From Arthonia radiata (lineage: Eukaryota; Ascomycota; Arthoniomycetes; Arthoniales; Arthoniaceae), in contig PSQN01000012.1 in NCBI GenBank assembly GCA_002989075.1, forward strand, positions 124,001 through 188,000: DNA of 64,000 nt, read 5' to 3'. A program made the translations under genes and the position numbers. Below, in pieces: positions 11,190 through 24,100 of this stretch. The notes beneath the pieces are model-generated. The model did no database searches. It was given only the letters and a program-made list of their open reading frames with translations, and was not told where the DNA came from. How positions within the stretch are numbered: position 1 is the stretch's first letter; every line of letters starts with the position of its first letter.

Positions 11190-11446
11190 AGTTGCCTTTT
11201 GTTACTCTCTTATTTCTTCTATATATATAGGCACTCTATAGCTTCTAAAGCCTCTACTTTTAGTAAGTTTTATAATTTTAATAAGATAAGGCTATAGCTA
11301 CTAAATAGACACTTAACTTCTATTAACGTTACTAGTATAGCTACTATATTATAAATAAATTAGGTAAGATTAGGCTAGAACTCTTTCTATATCTTAAAGA
11401 TAGCTAGATTTAGACTCTATATTATATAGTTCTTAGAGTTAGTAGT
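11190..11446 (-). pseudogene. hAT transposase, C-terminal dimerisation-type fragment
   Basis: The minus-strand translation, read through stops, gives a pattern typical of the hAT C-terminal domain: EVKCLFSS, then KVEALEAIECL. Stop codons occur where Trp, Gln or Arg codons would be expected, consistent with RIP. Separated from the rest of the transposase by family A copy 1. Confidence 0.7.
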
Positions 11447-11451
11447 AAAGT

Positions 11452-11901
11452 TGTTACGATCTTACTACATTAGGCTAGTACAAGGCTGAGCGCAGCCAGC
11501 CTCATTAGAGCATTATACAGCATACCCGACGACCCCAATATAGCGACGTCGGCAACGTTGCTATATCGCAATAGGATTCCGACCACGCGACAAAGAAAGT
11601 GTTGAGACCATCGGATATAGAGAGACATACCTTTGTACCTTAAACTATATAGCTAGACTAATAACCGACCTTAGAATAGACTTTAGTCTATTAACTTAAT
11701 ATTTAAATATAAGTTTCTTAACTATATTTAAGTAACGTACTTTACCTTCTATCTACTTTAGTCAAGCCCCTCTTACTCTCTATAATCTATTTCGCCTCTC
11801 CTACCTTTTAGTCTCTAGCACACAAGATACCTACTATCAAGGTTAATAAGTATACAAGGCAAGTAAGTCTTAGTTCGGTTCTCTCAGCGACTAGCGTTAT
11901 A
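11452..11901 (+). repeat. 5' LTR, family A copy 1
   Basis: 450 bp, same length as all other family A LTRs here. Contains the palindromic core GCGACGTCGGCAACGTTGC near 11544. Confidence 0.93.
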
Positions 11902-11934
11902 CTTTAATAGACTCGCTACGAAAGTAGAGAAAGT

Positions 11935-14900
11935 AGATTAATTATATTTACTACTTTAGTACCCAATAGCCGCAACGCTACGGATAGGTTAACCAATAGA
12001 ATAGCTAGTACGAGTAAGATATCAAACGTTAATACTAAGATAGAAAAAAGCTTCTTAAATAAACGTTCTAAAGTTACTTTATTCTTAATATGCCTAGCTA
12101 TATACTTTAAAACTTATAAAGACTAGTTCTTAAACGACACTACTATAGTTCTATTTACTACCTTTTATATAGATAGAGATGCCTACAAGTAGGTTAAGTA
12201 CTATCTCGACGATTTTTTATTTACTTTAATAAAGAGTAGGCGCAAGAATACCGATAAGTTCTTTGCTAGCTTTACCTTCTTTTAGAAAAAGCTCCGCAAG
12301 ATTTTTAGACAGACCGACGCTAGACGCGTCGCTACTAGAAAGCTTAGAAACCTTAAGCAAATAGGACCAGTAAGCAGGTATACCGCCGAATTTATATAGT
12401 ATGCTAATTAAATAGGATAGAACGAGAAACTCCTTATTAAGACCTTTTATAAAGGACTTAAGAATTATATTAAGGAAATAATCTATATTTATAGAGAAAA
12501 GTTTAATAATCTCGATAACTTTATATAACGAGTAAAGAAGATTGACAACAGTAACTTTAAAAGATAGATAAAAAAGAAAGGTAACTCTACTAATAGGTTC
12601 TATAAAACAAAAAATCGAGCAAACTTACGACAAGACCGAGGCGATCCAATAGAGTTAGATTTTATAAAGCCTCGAGGAAAACTAAATAACTAGAAATAAG
12701 AATACAGAATAAAGAACAAGCTATACTTATATTGTAGAAAACTAGGGCATTAAGTTAAAGAATGCTGTTCTAAAAAACAACAGTTCAATAGTACCGACAG
12801 AAACGGGCGCAATAATTGATCTTTAAAAACTTGTTCTCTACAACAATATTTCAATATAACTATCTAGATACAGAAGGACAGTTACTAAGTTACTTTTAAT
12901 TAGAAGTACAATAAACTAAACTTGTTTAACAAACTAGAGTTAGGATAGTAGCTAAAGAAACCGATATCTCTAAAACAAGGTTCGACACAAGAATTAGGCC
13001 TTACTCGAGGACAACTTAGGTTACCTTACCTAGAAACCTAAGGGGAATCTAAGAAAGAACAGACCGTAGAAGCTAAGCAAGATAGCGGCTACAATACGTT
13101 ATAGGTAAGAAAACAACTTAAAGACAAAAATATAGATTCTAATAGTACAGAATTCTCTCTCGAGAACGATACTAACTAGAAAGAGTAAACTCTAATTCGT
13201 TGGGAAAGAATAATATAGAGACTTTATTAGTTAGCCTTCTACAAGAGAAAGTTAAGCACTAATAAAGAAATTAACAATATTCTGAGATACATTTACTTAC
13301 GTCTACGATAACTAGTAGACTACCTTATTAGGAGTCTAGAATTGTATAGTTAGTACTAATATCTTCGACTAACAATATACAACCTATAAATACAATAAGT
13401 TTTAACTAGTAATAGTTATATAATTAAAGCAGAGATCGTAAATAATAAACTAAACGTTATAATAAGAGTAGTACTAAGACACTTTATATAGAAATTCTTA
13501 TAGTAAATTAACCGACAATAGGTTCTAGTACCTAAAATACTCTAGAACGTATACAATTAACAGAGAAAAGACTAGACCGACTGCTTCAAGGGCAGTAGTA
13601 CCGGCCCGTTTAACAGTTAGACCCTTTAAGAGTCTAGCTCTACGCGAGCTCAGCTACTTATAGAACATACTTATACACTTAAGTAACAATAAACCGCAGA
13701 AACATTAAAATTATAATTAATTTAGGCGTAACAGGCAACTTTATCTTAATACGCTACGTTAAGGAGTATTAAATATAAATATAAAAGAAGAAATTACTCT
13801 ACGTACTGTTTAAATTCTAAGGAGTAGAGGAAAGAGTCGACTACAAGACTTTATTAATAGATATAATAATTAAGAACTATTAGAAAGAAATTACTTATAA
13901 TATCGTAGATATTAACTAGCACTACGCTGTACTAAATATACTTTAGTTGCAACAATATAATTTAAAAGTAGATTAGAGAACTAAGAAACTCCTCTTTACT
14001 AGGTATAAGTACTTTAAACAAGAGTCGTTCTACAGAATAAATACCTTATAAGCTATTTTTAGTAATAAGGATAAGAAGTACGATAAAAAACTTATGCGGG
14101 TTAGTACTACTATACTCCGACATTTAGATATCCTACGAAAGAAGTTTAACGTAGTATCTCGTTTGTAGCTAGCTACACGCAAGTATAAATAAGAGACGAC
14201 TGTACGTTAACGATTCTATACAACGACAAGTACTTAGTTAATTACTAAAATACTTAAGAAATACAATTAATTCTAATACCTGTTTAAAGAAGCTAAGCTA
14301 AACTTAGCTCTCCTAGAACATAAACTGTAGAATTACACAATACCTTTATAAGAAGGTAAAACGCTAATATTCGGTCTAATATACTCTCTATTAGAAGCAG
14401 AAAATTAAGTACTTTACGACTATCTTAACAAAAATCTTAAGAAAGAATTTATCTAGAAATTAACATTACTAGCCGAATACCTGATACTCTTCGTACTAAA
14501 GAAGAATAGTAAACTACGACTCTATATAGATTATAGACAATTAAACAGGGTAACTATTAAAAACCGATACCCTTTACTATATATTAACGAAATAATAGAT
14601 CGATTGTATAACATATAATAGTTTACTAAGTTTAACCTACAAGGGGCCTATAACTTAATCTATATAAAGGAAGGTAAAGAATAGAAAACAGCCTTCTATA
14701 CTAGATACAGACTTTTTGAGTATTACGTTATACTCTTTAAGCTAATAAACGTATTAGTATTATTTTAGAAACTAATTAACAACACACTTAGTAATTATCT
14801 AGATATATTTATAACTGCTTATTTAGACAATACCTTAGTATATAGCCGTATACTAGAAGAATATAAAGAATATATTAAGAAGGTATTAGAAAGATTGGCG

Positions 14901-17090
14901 CGTACCGATTTACAAATTAATATTAAGAAAACCTAGTTCTACCAATAATCCGTTGAATTTCTTAGATTTATAATTACTAAGTATAGTCTTTAAATAAAAG
15001 ATTTAAAGATTTAATCTGTCTTAATCTAGCCTATACTAAAGAATATAAAACAATTACAACAGTTTCTTAGTTTTGTTAACTACTATAGGCGATAGATATC
15101 TAATTTTAGCCGAATTATAGTACCGCTGTCTTAACAGATAAAACAATCGATAGGATTTTTCTAGACGTAGAAAGAACAATTAGTATTTAAAGATCTTAAG
15201 GAAGCTTTTAAGATCGAGCCTGTACTAGTAATATTCGACTCTAATCTACCAATTATTATAGAAATAGACGCGTTAGACTATATAATTGAAGTATATATAA
15301 GTTAAAATAATAAGGAAGGAAAGCTTAGACCAGTAGCTTTCTACTTAAGAAAAATATTACTTATAGAATAGAACTACGATATTTATAATAAAGAGCTTTT
15401 AGCTATTATAGCAGTATTCAAAATATAGCGAGCTTACTTAGAAGGAGCTAACTATACGATTATAGTATATATAGACTATAAGAATCTAACTTATTTTACG
15501 ATAATAAAGAAACTTAACTGTAGATAAGTTAGATAGTTAGAGACTATAGCTCTATACAACTTTATTATTATCTATAAGAAGGGTTCTAAGAACGACAGAG
15601 CTAACGCTCTAAGTTAATAATCCAATTATCTTAATAATAAGGAATATATCGAGTATACAATATTCTAAGAATATAATAACGAGATTAGATACAATCAATT
15701 AGCTATAATAATCGAGTTTGTTATTAAACTAGACAGCCGAATTCTAGATATCCTGAACAACTCTAAAACCTATTAAGAAAACGAGAAACGATATCTAAGA
15801 TTAACTAAGAACAATAAGAAATATTATAAATTCTAAGACAAAATCTACGTTCCAAGGAATCTAATCTAAAACATTATTAGTAACTTTTACGATAACCTAA
15901 CTAAAGAATATAAAAGTATCGATAATACTATAGAAAAGATTATAAGAATCTACTATATTCTAAGGATCTAACACTACGTCGAGAATTAAGAACTAAGTAC
16001 CCGAGGTATTTACTATACAGTAAACTATAACTACTTAAGATACCCAAGAAACTATAGTATACAGTCTTACTAAACTTTATTACTAAGTTACTAATCTCTA
16101 AGGATTTGCTTATAGAAGTAGCTTACGACGCTATTCTGGTTATATACGACAAACTAACAAAGTACGCGTACTTCGTACCTTACAAAGAAGCTAGTAACTT
16201 AGAACAGTTAGTATATACCTTCCTTTAGATTATCTTAGCAAACTATAGTCAACCGCAAAGAATTGTCTTAGATAGAGATCAGAAATTTATCTTACAATTC
16301 TAAATATCCCTAATACAACAGCTAGAAACAAAACAAAAAATATTAACGTTCTTCTATCTACAAACCGACGGACAAACAGAACAGACAAATTAAACACTAG
16401 AACAGTATCTCCGGGCATACATTAACTATCAGCAGAACGACTAAGTATAGTTACTACTAGTAGCGCAAGCAGCGTACAACGATACAAAGAACAATATAAC
16501 TAAGATAACTCCGTTCTACGCCTTATATAGCTATTACCCTCTTTAAGGAAGAAAACTATAAAATACTACAGAGAACAAATTAGCTACACGAATAGCTATA
16601 AACATAAAATACCTATACCAGCAGTTAAAGGCTAACAGCGAGTTTATTATAAAACGAACGAAAAAATAGTATAATAAGTTAAGAACGACCCTAAATACAG
16701 GTATAAAAGAGAGGAAAAGAGCTTACTTGCTTATAAGAAACTTAAAAACTATCAGACTAAGTAAAAAACTTAACTATACTAAGACAGAACTATTTAAAAT
16801 TCTACAGCAATTAAGACCCATAATATTTAAACTTAAACTTCTAAAAACAATAAGAATATATTCTATATTCTACGTAGCGCTATTAAAACTAGCCTACTTC
16901 TAAGAAGTAGAACGACTTAACCTAGAAATCCTTTTTAACAATTAAGAACCTAAGTATAAGGTTAAAATAATTTAAGCTTATAGACAATACCAAGGCAAAC
17001 GACAGTATCTTATAAAGTAGAAAGAATATTTTAAACACAAAAATTAATAGAAACTAGAATAAAATCTAACTAACTATAAAGATACTATTT
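11935..17090 (+). pseudogene. gag-pol of family A copy 1, RIP-inactivated
   Basis: Read through stops, the order is Gag, zinc knuckle (about 12729-12775, ..GHxVKECC), protease, reverse transcriptase ([11 protein letters not shown] at about 14515-14550; catalytic box changed to YLDNTLVYS at about 14818-14845), RNase H, integrase, and a C-terminal chromodomain-like segment (QYLIK..KEYFKHKN, about 16990-17060). The order RT-RNase H-integrase identifies Ty3/gypsy. The catalytic DD is already DN, so this copy cannot be active. Confidence 0.85.
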
Positions 17091-17269
17091 AACGATATTA
17101 GAACTAGAATATTAATTAGTCGTAGTAGTACTAATACTCTAATCTACTATTTAGTATACTTTACTAGTACTTAGGTTATCTATAAACGAACCAGCCTACT
17201 ATATTAGTAGCCTACTACCTAACTTTAGAAATAAATTATTACAAAAATCTATACTTAAGCTACTCGGTA

Positions 17270-17850
17270 TATCTACAATATTACTACTAAATATAGCCGC
17301 CAGCCATTTTTCTTTAAACAATGTGTTATTATAATTTATTTTGTTCTATATCTAGATACGTAACCTTTTAAGCTTCTTCTTTAAATCTATAACCGCCGCT
17401 TTAATAACTTTGCGCTACCTTTTTGCCGTACAAACGACTTCCTTCTCTTCCGCTAAACGCTTACGTTGCTCCTAGAGGGCATCTAATATCTATAAATACT
17501 AAGAACAGATACTCTAAGCTAAAATAAGTTAGACTTATACTAAAAATAGACGTAAGATAGAAACTAACTATCCTCTAACGACAGGTAAACGTTATATAAC
17601 TTCTTATTATAAGTATATATAAAATACAATATATTTCTAAACTTTAAAATATACTTCTTACTTAGATAAGCGCAGCAAGAATATAAAGGTATCTCTTAAC
17701 TATAGACTTTAGCGAGAATAGTATTAATCTTAAGTACTTTATTAGCGTTAGAAACTTTCTTAACTTTAGATATAACGACTTATAAAACTAGATCTATTAT
17801 AGAGGAACAACGAGGTTTTAATATCTCTAGGGCCGTTAAGAACGACTAGC
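17270..17850 (-). pseudogene. Antisense accessory reading frame of family A copy 1
   Basis: On the strand opposite gag-pol, between the chromodomain and the 3' LTR. The heptad-like segment RKRLAEEKEVVCTAKR and a Lys-rich continuation (VIDLKKKLKRLRI) are still readable. The equivalent frame lies on the plus strand in copy 2 and the minus strand in copy 3. Function unknown. Confidence 0.5.
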
Positions 17851-17868
17851 CTTAAAGAGGAAACCTTG

Positions 17869-18318
17869 TGTTACGATCTTACTATATTAGGCTAGTATAA
17901 GGCTAAGCGCAGCTAGCCTTATTAGAGCATTATATAGTATACCCGACAACCTCGATATAGCGACGTCGGTAACGTCGCTATATCGCAATAGAATTTCGAC
18001 TATATAACAAAGAAAGTATCGAAACCGTCGAACATAAAGAAATATACTTTTATACCTTAAACTATATAGCTAGACTAATAGCTAATCTTAGAATAAACTT
18101 TAGTTTATTAACTTAATATCTAAATATAAGTTTTTTAACTATATTTAGGTAACATACTTTACTTTCTATCTACTTTAGTTAAGCCCCTCTTATTCTCTAT
18201 AATCTGTTTCGTCTCTCCTATCTTTTAGTCTTTAGTATACAAGATACCTACTACTAAGGTCGATAAGTATATAAGGTAAGTAAGCCTTAGTTCGGTTCTT
18301 CCAGCGATTAGCGTTATA
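17869..18318 (+). repeat. 3' LTR, family A copy 1
   Basis: 450 bp; pairs with 11452-11901. Differences between the two are dominated by C/T and G/A transitions. Confidence 0.93.
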
Positions 18319-18323
18319 AAAGT

Positions 18324-20001
18324 ACTTTTAATAAGCGTTATTAACGTTATATTATTAAAAATAGCTATAGTTAATATTTATATATTTAAAAGTAAAGCTC
18401 TTTATTAATATCTTATTCTCTCTAACTAGGTTATTTACCTTCTTCTCTATTAATTATAGCGCTAATAAGAAGCTTAACACTAAGTTATTACTACTATTAT
18501 CTATTAGCCCTAGCTACTCTTATATCTCTTAGAAGAGGTTGTAAGTATAGAGATTAATAGAATAATTATAGTATTCTTTCTTTTAAAGAGCCTTAACGTT
18601 GCTATAGACTCTATCTACCTATATAATTAATATCTTATCGCTATAGTTATTCTTATCCTTTCTCTACTTCTTTTTAAACTAAGCTAACTTCTACTTAGAA
18701 TCTATAATAATAGCTATATAGTAGGCTAAAGACTCGTTAACATAATTAAAGTATTTATTATACTTATTCTAAGCTCTTTAATATACTATCTCTATTACTA
18801 TAGTATAAATAGTGTTATAATCTAAGACATTTATTTATTACCTATAGTAGTCGCTATAGGACTATAGTCGCTAGCATATAAACTAAAGGTAGCCTACGAT
18901 TTTAGATAGACTTAGTTGTCTACTTTTAAAGTATAGTATAAAGATATAAAAAGGCTTTAAAATCTTATATATCTTATTTAATTGTTACTAGTCTTATTTA
19001 GTAGAAATATTCTTTATAACGTTATATAGAATCTTTCTATTACTATTAGCGTTAAAGAGGTCCAGCTCTTTTAAAGTAGTTTCTACTATACTAGGAACTA
19101 TACTAGTTAGCTTTCAAGCTTTAAAAAGCGTTTAATTATTATAAAAGTTAAATTCTACTAAGTAGCATTATTAACTAGGATCTAGAATAATAGTAGTATA
19201 TTATCTTAGCTTATATATCTATTTCTAATTAGATAATTCTTAGGTAAAATAGTATAAACTTTTAACTTATTTAGCAACTCTCTTATCTCTCTACTCTTAT
19301 AACTATTCTTAATCTTAGTAAATATAGCTTATTTAATATTAAAACTACGCAGCTAATAGTATATTTAATAAATCTAACCTACTAGGCTACAACTTTATAT
19401 AAGTTTAAGTACTTTACTCTTATTTAGCCCGCCGCTATCTTCTAACAGAGCGATATTAAGGAGCTTTATCTAAGACTCTATATCTTTACTATATAAAAAG
19501 GCATTAATAATAAAATTAAGTATATAGGCAATATAGCAGATATATTGCTACTTACGTTATTTAGCCGATAAGCGTAGTACTAACTTCTATAATACTAAGT
19601 CTACCGCGCTATAATTTTTAAAGCTATTATTAGACGTAAAGTAGCTAAGCCGCTTATTAATATTATAGCTCTTAATAACCTTTATAAGCTTCTAGCTAAT
19701 AATAACGTAGTTATACGTCTTCTTAAGTTCTTTAATACTAAGTATTTAATGTTAGAGACGCCGCTTATTATTAATAAAGTAGTTAATTACCTTCAGTAAA
19801 GTAATATGCTCTTTATTACTACTCTAAACATTAAAAGTAATATTAATACGGCTCTACGTATTTACTAACTTACTTTTAATCTAGTCTTTTTTTAACTAGT
19901 ATTCTTCTATAACGTATAACCTTACTATATTGCTCTTATAAAGTATTTAGAAGGCTACTACCGCTAGTATTAGGTTAATAAAGCGATAGAAACCAGGTAC
20001 T
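18324..20001 (-). pseudogene. hAT transposase, central part, RIP-inactivated
   Basis: The minus-strand translation through stops shows a segment like NNSFKNYSAVDLVL followed by CYIAHILNFIINAFLYSKD, the region of the hAT RNase-H-fold core just before the alpha-helical insertion. The fragment is cut on both sides by family A copies 1 and 2; together with 11190-11446 it gives most of a transposase. Confidence 0.75.
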
Positions 20002-20006
20002 TTAAT

Positions 20007-20456
20007 TATAACGCCGGTCGCTGGGAGAACCGAACTAAGGCTTACTTGCCTTGTATGCTTGTTAACCTTAGTAGTAGGTGTCTTGTATACTAGAGACTAA
20101 AAGACAGGAGAGGCGAGATAGATTATAGAGAATAAGAGAGGCTTAACTAAAGTAGATAAAAGATAAAGTATGTTACTTAAATATAGTTAAGAAACTTATA
20201 TTTAAATATCAAGTTAATAGACTAAAGTCTATTCTAGGGTTAGCTATTAGTTTAGCTATATAGTTTAAGGTATATAGATATATTCCTCTGCGTCTAACGG
20301 TCTTAATACTTTCTTTATCGTATAGTTAGAATTCTATTGCGATATAGCGACGTTACTAACGTCGCTATATCGAAGTTATTAGGTATACTATATAATACTC
20401 TAATAAGGCTGGCTGCGCTCAGCCCTGTACTAGTCTAATATAGTAAGATCGTAATA
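20007..20456 (-). repeat. 3' LTR, family A copy 2
   Basis: 450-bp copy followed on its internal side by a pyrimidine tract (about 20461-20472) that is the minus-strand polypurine tract. Confidence 0.93.
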
Positions 20457-20479
20457 CAAGGTCCCCTCTTTAAGGCTAG

Positions 20480-21160
20480 TTGTTCTTAACAGTCCTAAAG
20501 ACATTAAAATCTCGTTGTTTCTCTATAGTAGATCTAGTTCTATAAGTTATTATACTTAAAGTTAAGAAAGTCCTTAACACTAATAAAGCGCTCGAGATTA
20601 ATACCGTTCTTACTGAAGTCTATAGTCGAAAGATGCTTTTGTGTTTCTATTGCTCTTATCTAAGTAAGAAGTATATTCTAAAGTCTAGAAAGGTATCGTA
20701 TTTTGTATATACTCGCGATAAAAAGTCGTATAACGTTTATCCGTCGTTAAAGAATAGTTAGTTTCTATCTTACGTTTGTTGTCTGTATCGATTTAACTTA
20801 TTTTTAGCTTAGAGTATTTGTTCTCAGTACTTGCAGGTGTCGGATGCTCTTTAGAGGCAACGTAAGCGTTTAGCTAAAGAGAAGGAAGTCGTTTGTATAG
20901 CGAAAAGGTAGCCTAAAGTTATTAAAGCGGTGGTTATAGACTTAAAGAAGGAGCTCGAAAGGTTGCGTATCTAGGCGCAGAACAAAATAAATTAGAATAA
21001 TATATTGTTTGAAGAAGAATAGCTGGCGGCTATGTCCAGTAGTAATATTGTAGAGGTGCTAAGTAGCTTAAGTGTAGATTTTTGTAACGATTTGTTTTTA
21101 GAGTTAGGTAGTAGGCTACTAATATAGTAGGCTGGTTTGTTTATAAATAACCTAGATGCC
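20480..21160 (+). pseudogene. Antisense accessory reading frame of family A copy 2
   Basis: Opposite to gag-pol. The plus strand reads CFYCSYLSKKYILKS (about 20640-20690), then TRDKKSYNV, then a Lys/Glu-rich heptad segment (RKRLAEEKEVVCIAKR, about 20860-20905) and VIDLKKELERLRI. Aligned with copy 3, several Tyr codons here correspond to Cys there, as RIP would produce. Suggests a small metal-binding or coiled-coil protein; unrecognised family. Confidence 0.55.
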
Positions 21161-21189
21161 GGTAAGATACACTAGATAGTAAATTAGAG

Positions 21190-24100
21190 TGTTAATACTG
21201 CTATAACCGACTAACACTCTAGTTCTAATATCGTTAAATAGTGTCTTTATAGTTAATTAGGTTTCGTTCCGGTTTCCATTAATTTTTGTGTTCGGAATAT
21301 CCTTTTTACTTTATAAGATATTGTTGTTTGCCTCGGTATTGTCTATAAGCTCGAATTATTTTAACCTTATACTCGGGTTCTTGGTTTTCAGAGAGGATTT
21401 CTGAGTTAGATCGTTCTACCTCTCGAAAGTAGGCTAGTTTTAACAGCGCTACGTAGAATACAGGATATATTTTTATTGTCTTTAGGAGTTTGAGTTTAAA
21501 TATTACGGGTCCTAATTACTGTAAGATTTTAAACGGTTCTGTTTTAGTGTACTTAAGTTTTTTGCTTGGTCTGTTGGTTTTTAAGTTTCTTATAAGTAAG
21601 TAAGCTCTTCCTCCTTCTTTTATGCTTGCATTTAGGATAGTTTTTAATTTGTTATACTATTGTCTTGTTCGTTTGTTAATAAACTCGCTGTCAGACTTTA
21701 ACTGCTGGTACAGGGTTTTTATGCTTGTAGCTATTCGTATAGCTATCTCGTTTTCGGTAGTATTGTGCAGTTGTCTTCTCTAAAGAGGGTAATAGCTATA
21801 TAAAGCATAGAACGGAGTTATCTTAGTTGTATCGTTTTTTGTATCGTTGTGCGCTACTTACGCTACTAGTAGCAACTATACCTAGTCGTTCTACTAGTAG
21901 TTGATGTACGCCCAGAGATACTGCTCTAGCGTTTAATTTATTTGTTCTGTTTGTCTGTCTGTTTGCGGGTAGAACGATGTTAACATTTTTTGTTTAGTCT
22001 CTAGTTGTTGCATTAGAGATGTCTAGAATCGTAAGACAAATTTCTGGTCTCTGTCTGAGACGATTCTTTGTAGTTAATTATAGTTAGCTAAGATAATCCG
22101 TAGGAAGGTATACGCTAGTTGTTCTAAGTTGCTAGCTTCCTTGTAAGGTACGAAGTATGCGTATTTTGTTAGTTTGTCGCATATAATGAGAATAGCGTCG
22201 TAGGCTACTCTTATAAGTAGATCCTTAGATATTGGTAGTTTGGTTATAAAGTCTAGTAAGACCGTATACTATAGTCTCTTAGGTATCTCTAGTAGTTATA
22301 GTTTACCGTATAATAAATACCTTGGGTACTTAGTTCTTGCGCATATATCGTATTCTCGAATATAATTCTCGACGTAGTGTCGAATTCTCGGGATATAATA
22401 GGTTCTTGTAATCTTTTCTATAGTATTATCGATGCCTTTGTGTCCTTTAGTTGGGTTATCGTAGAAGTTACTGATAATGTTTTGAATTAGATTCCTCGGA
22501 ATATAGATTTTGCCTTAGAATTTGTAATATCTCTTATTGTTCTTAGTTAATTTTAGGTGTCGTTTCTCGTTTTCTTGGTAGGTTTTAGGGTCGTTTAGGA
22601 TGTCTGGGATTCGGCTGTCTAGTTTAATAACAAACTTAGTTGTTATAGCTAATTAATTGTATTTAATCTCATTATTTTATTCTCGAAACATTGTATGCTC
22701 GACGTGTTCCTTATTATTAAGGTAGTCTAAACGTTAGCTCAGTACGTCGGCTCTATCGTTCTTGGAATCTTTCTTGTAGGTAATAATAAAGTCGTATAGA
22801 GCTATAGTTTCTAACTATTTAACTTGTCTGCAGTTAAGTTTCTTTGTTGTCGTAAAATAAGTTAGGTTTTTATAGTCTATATATACTATAATTATATAGT
22901 TTGCTCCTTTTAGGTAAGCTCGCTATATTTCGAATGCTGCTATAATAGCTAAAAGCTCTTTATTGTAAATATCGTAGTTCTATTCTATAAGTAATATTTT
23001 TTTTGAGTAGAAAGCTACTGGTCTAAGCTTTCCTTCCTTATTATTTTAACTTATGTATGCTCCAATTGTATAGTCTAACGCATCTATTTCTATAATAATC
23101 GGCAGGTTGGGGTCGAATATTGCTAGTACAGGTTCGATTTTAAAAGCTTTCTTAAGCTCTTTAAATACTGATTGTTCTTTTTACGTCTAAAAGAATCCTA
23201 TCGATTGTTTTGTCTGTTAAGACAGCGGTGCTGTAATTCGGCTAAAGTTAGATATCTACCGCCTATAGTAATTAGCAAAACTAAGAAACTATTGTAGTTG
23301 TTTTATATTCTTTAGTATAGGTTAAGTTAGAACAAATTAGATCTTTAAATCTTCTATTTAAAGACTGTGCTCGGTAATTATAAATCTAAGAAATTCGACG
23401 GATTGTTAATAAAACTAGATTTTCTCGATATCGATTTGTAAATCGGTACGCGCTAATCTTTCTAATACCTTTTTAATATGTTTCTTATATTCTTCTAGTA
23501 TACAGCTGTATACTAGGATATCGTCTAGATAAGTAGTTATAAATATGTCCAGGTAATCGCTAAGTGTGTTATTAATTAATTTCTAAAATAATACTAGTGC
23601 GTTTATTAGCTTAAAGGGTATAACGCAATACTCAAAAAGTCTGTGTCTAGTACAGAAGGCCGTTTTCTATTCTTCGCCCTTCTTTATACGGATTAGGTTG
23701 TATACTCCTTATAGATTAAACTTAGTAAACTATTGCGCGTTATACAATCGGTCTGTTATTTCGTCGATATATAGTAAAGAATATCGGTTTTTAACAGTTA
23801 CCCTGTTTAATTGTTTATAATCTACGTAAAGCCGTAGTTTGCTATTCTTCTTTAATATAAAGAGTATCGGATATCCGGCTAGTAATGTTAACTTCTGGAT
23901 AAATCCTTTCTTAAGGTTTTTATTAAGATAATTGCGAAGTTCTTAATTTTCTGCTTCTAATAGAGAGTATATTAAACCGAATGTTAGCGTTTTGCTCTTC
24001 TGTAAAGGTATTGTATAATCTTACAGTTTATATTCTAGAAGAGCTAAGTTTGGCTCAGCTTCTTTAAATAGGTATCGGAATTAATTATATTCCTTAGGTA

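Larger units (their letters stand above)
11452..18318 (+). mobile_element. Ty3/gypsy retrotransposon, family A copy 1
   Basis: LTRs of 450 bp each (11452-11901 and 17869-18318), beginning TGTTACGATC and ending GCGTTATA (ancestral ACA end changed by RIP). The 5-bp target duplication AAAGT is exact at 11447-11451 and 18319-18323. A purine-rich tract (about 17853-17865) precedes the 3' LTR. The 6867-bp element is shorter than copies 2 and 3 through internal deletions between about 12870 and 12940, after the zinc-knuckle region. Inserted in the transposase of the hAT element. Confidence 0.93.
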
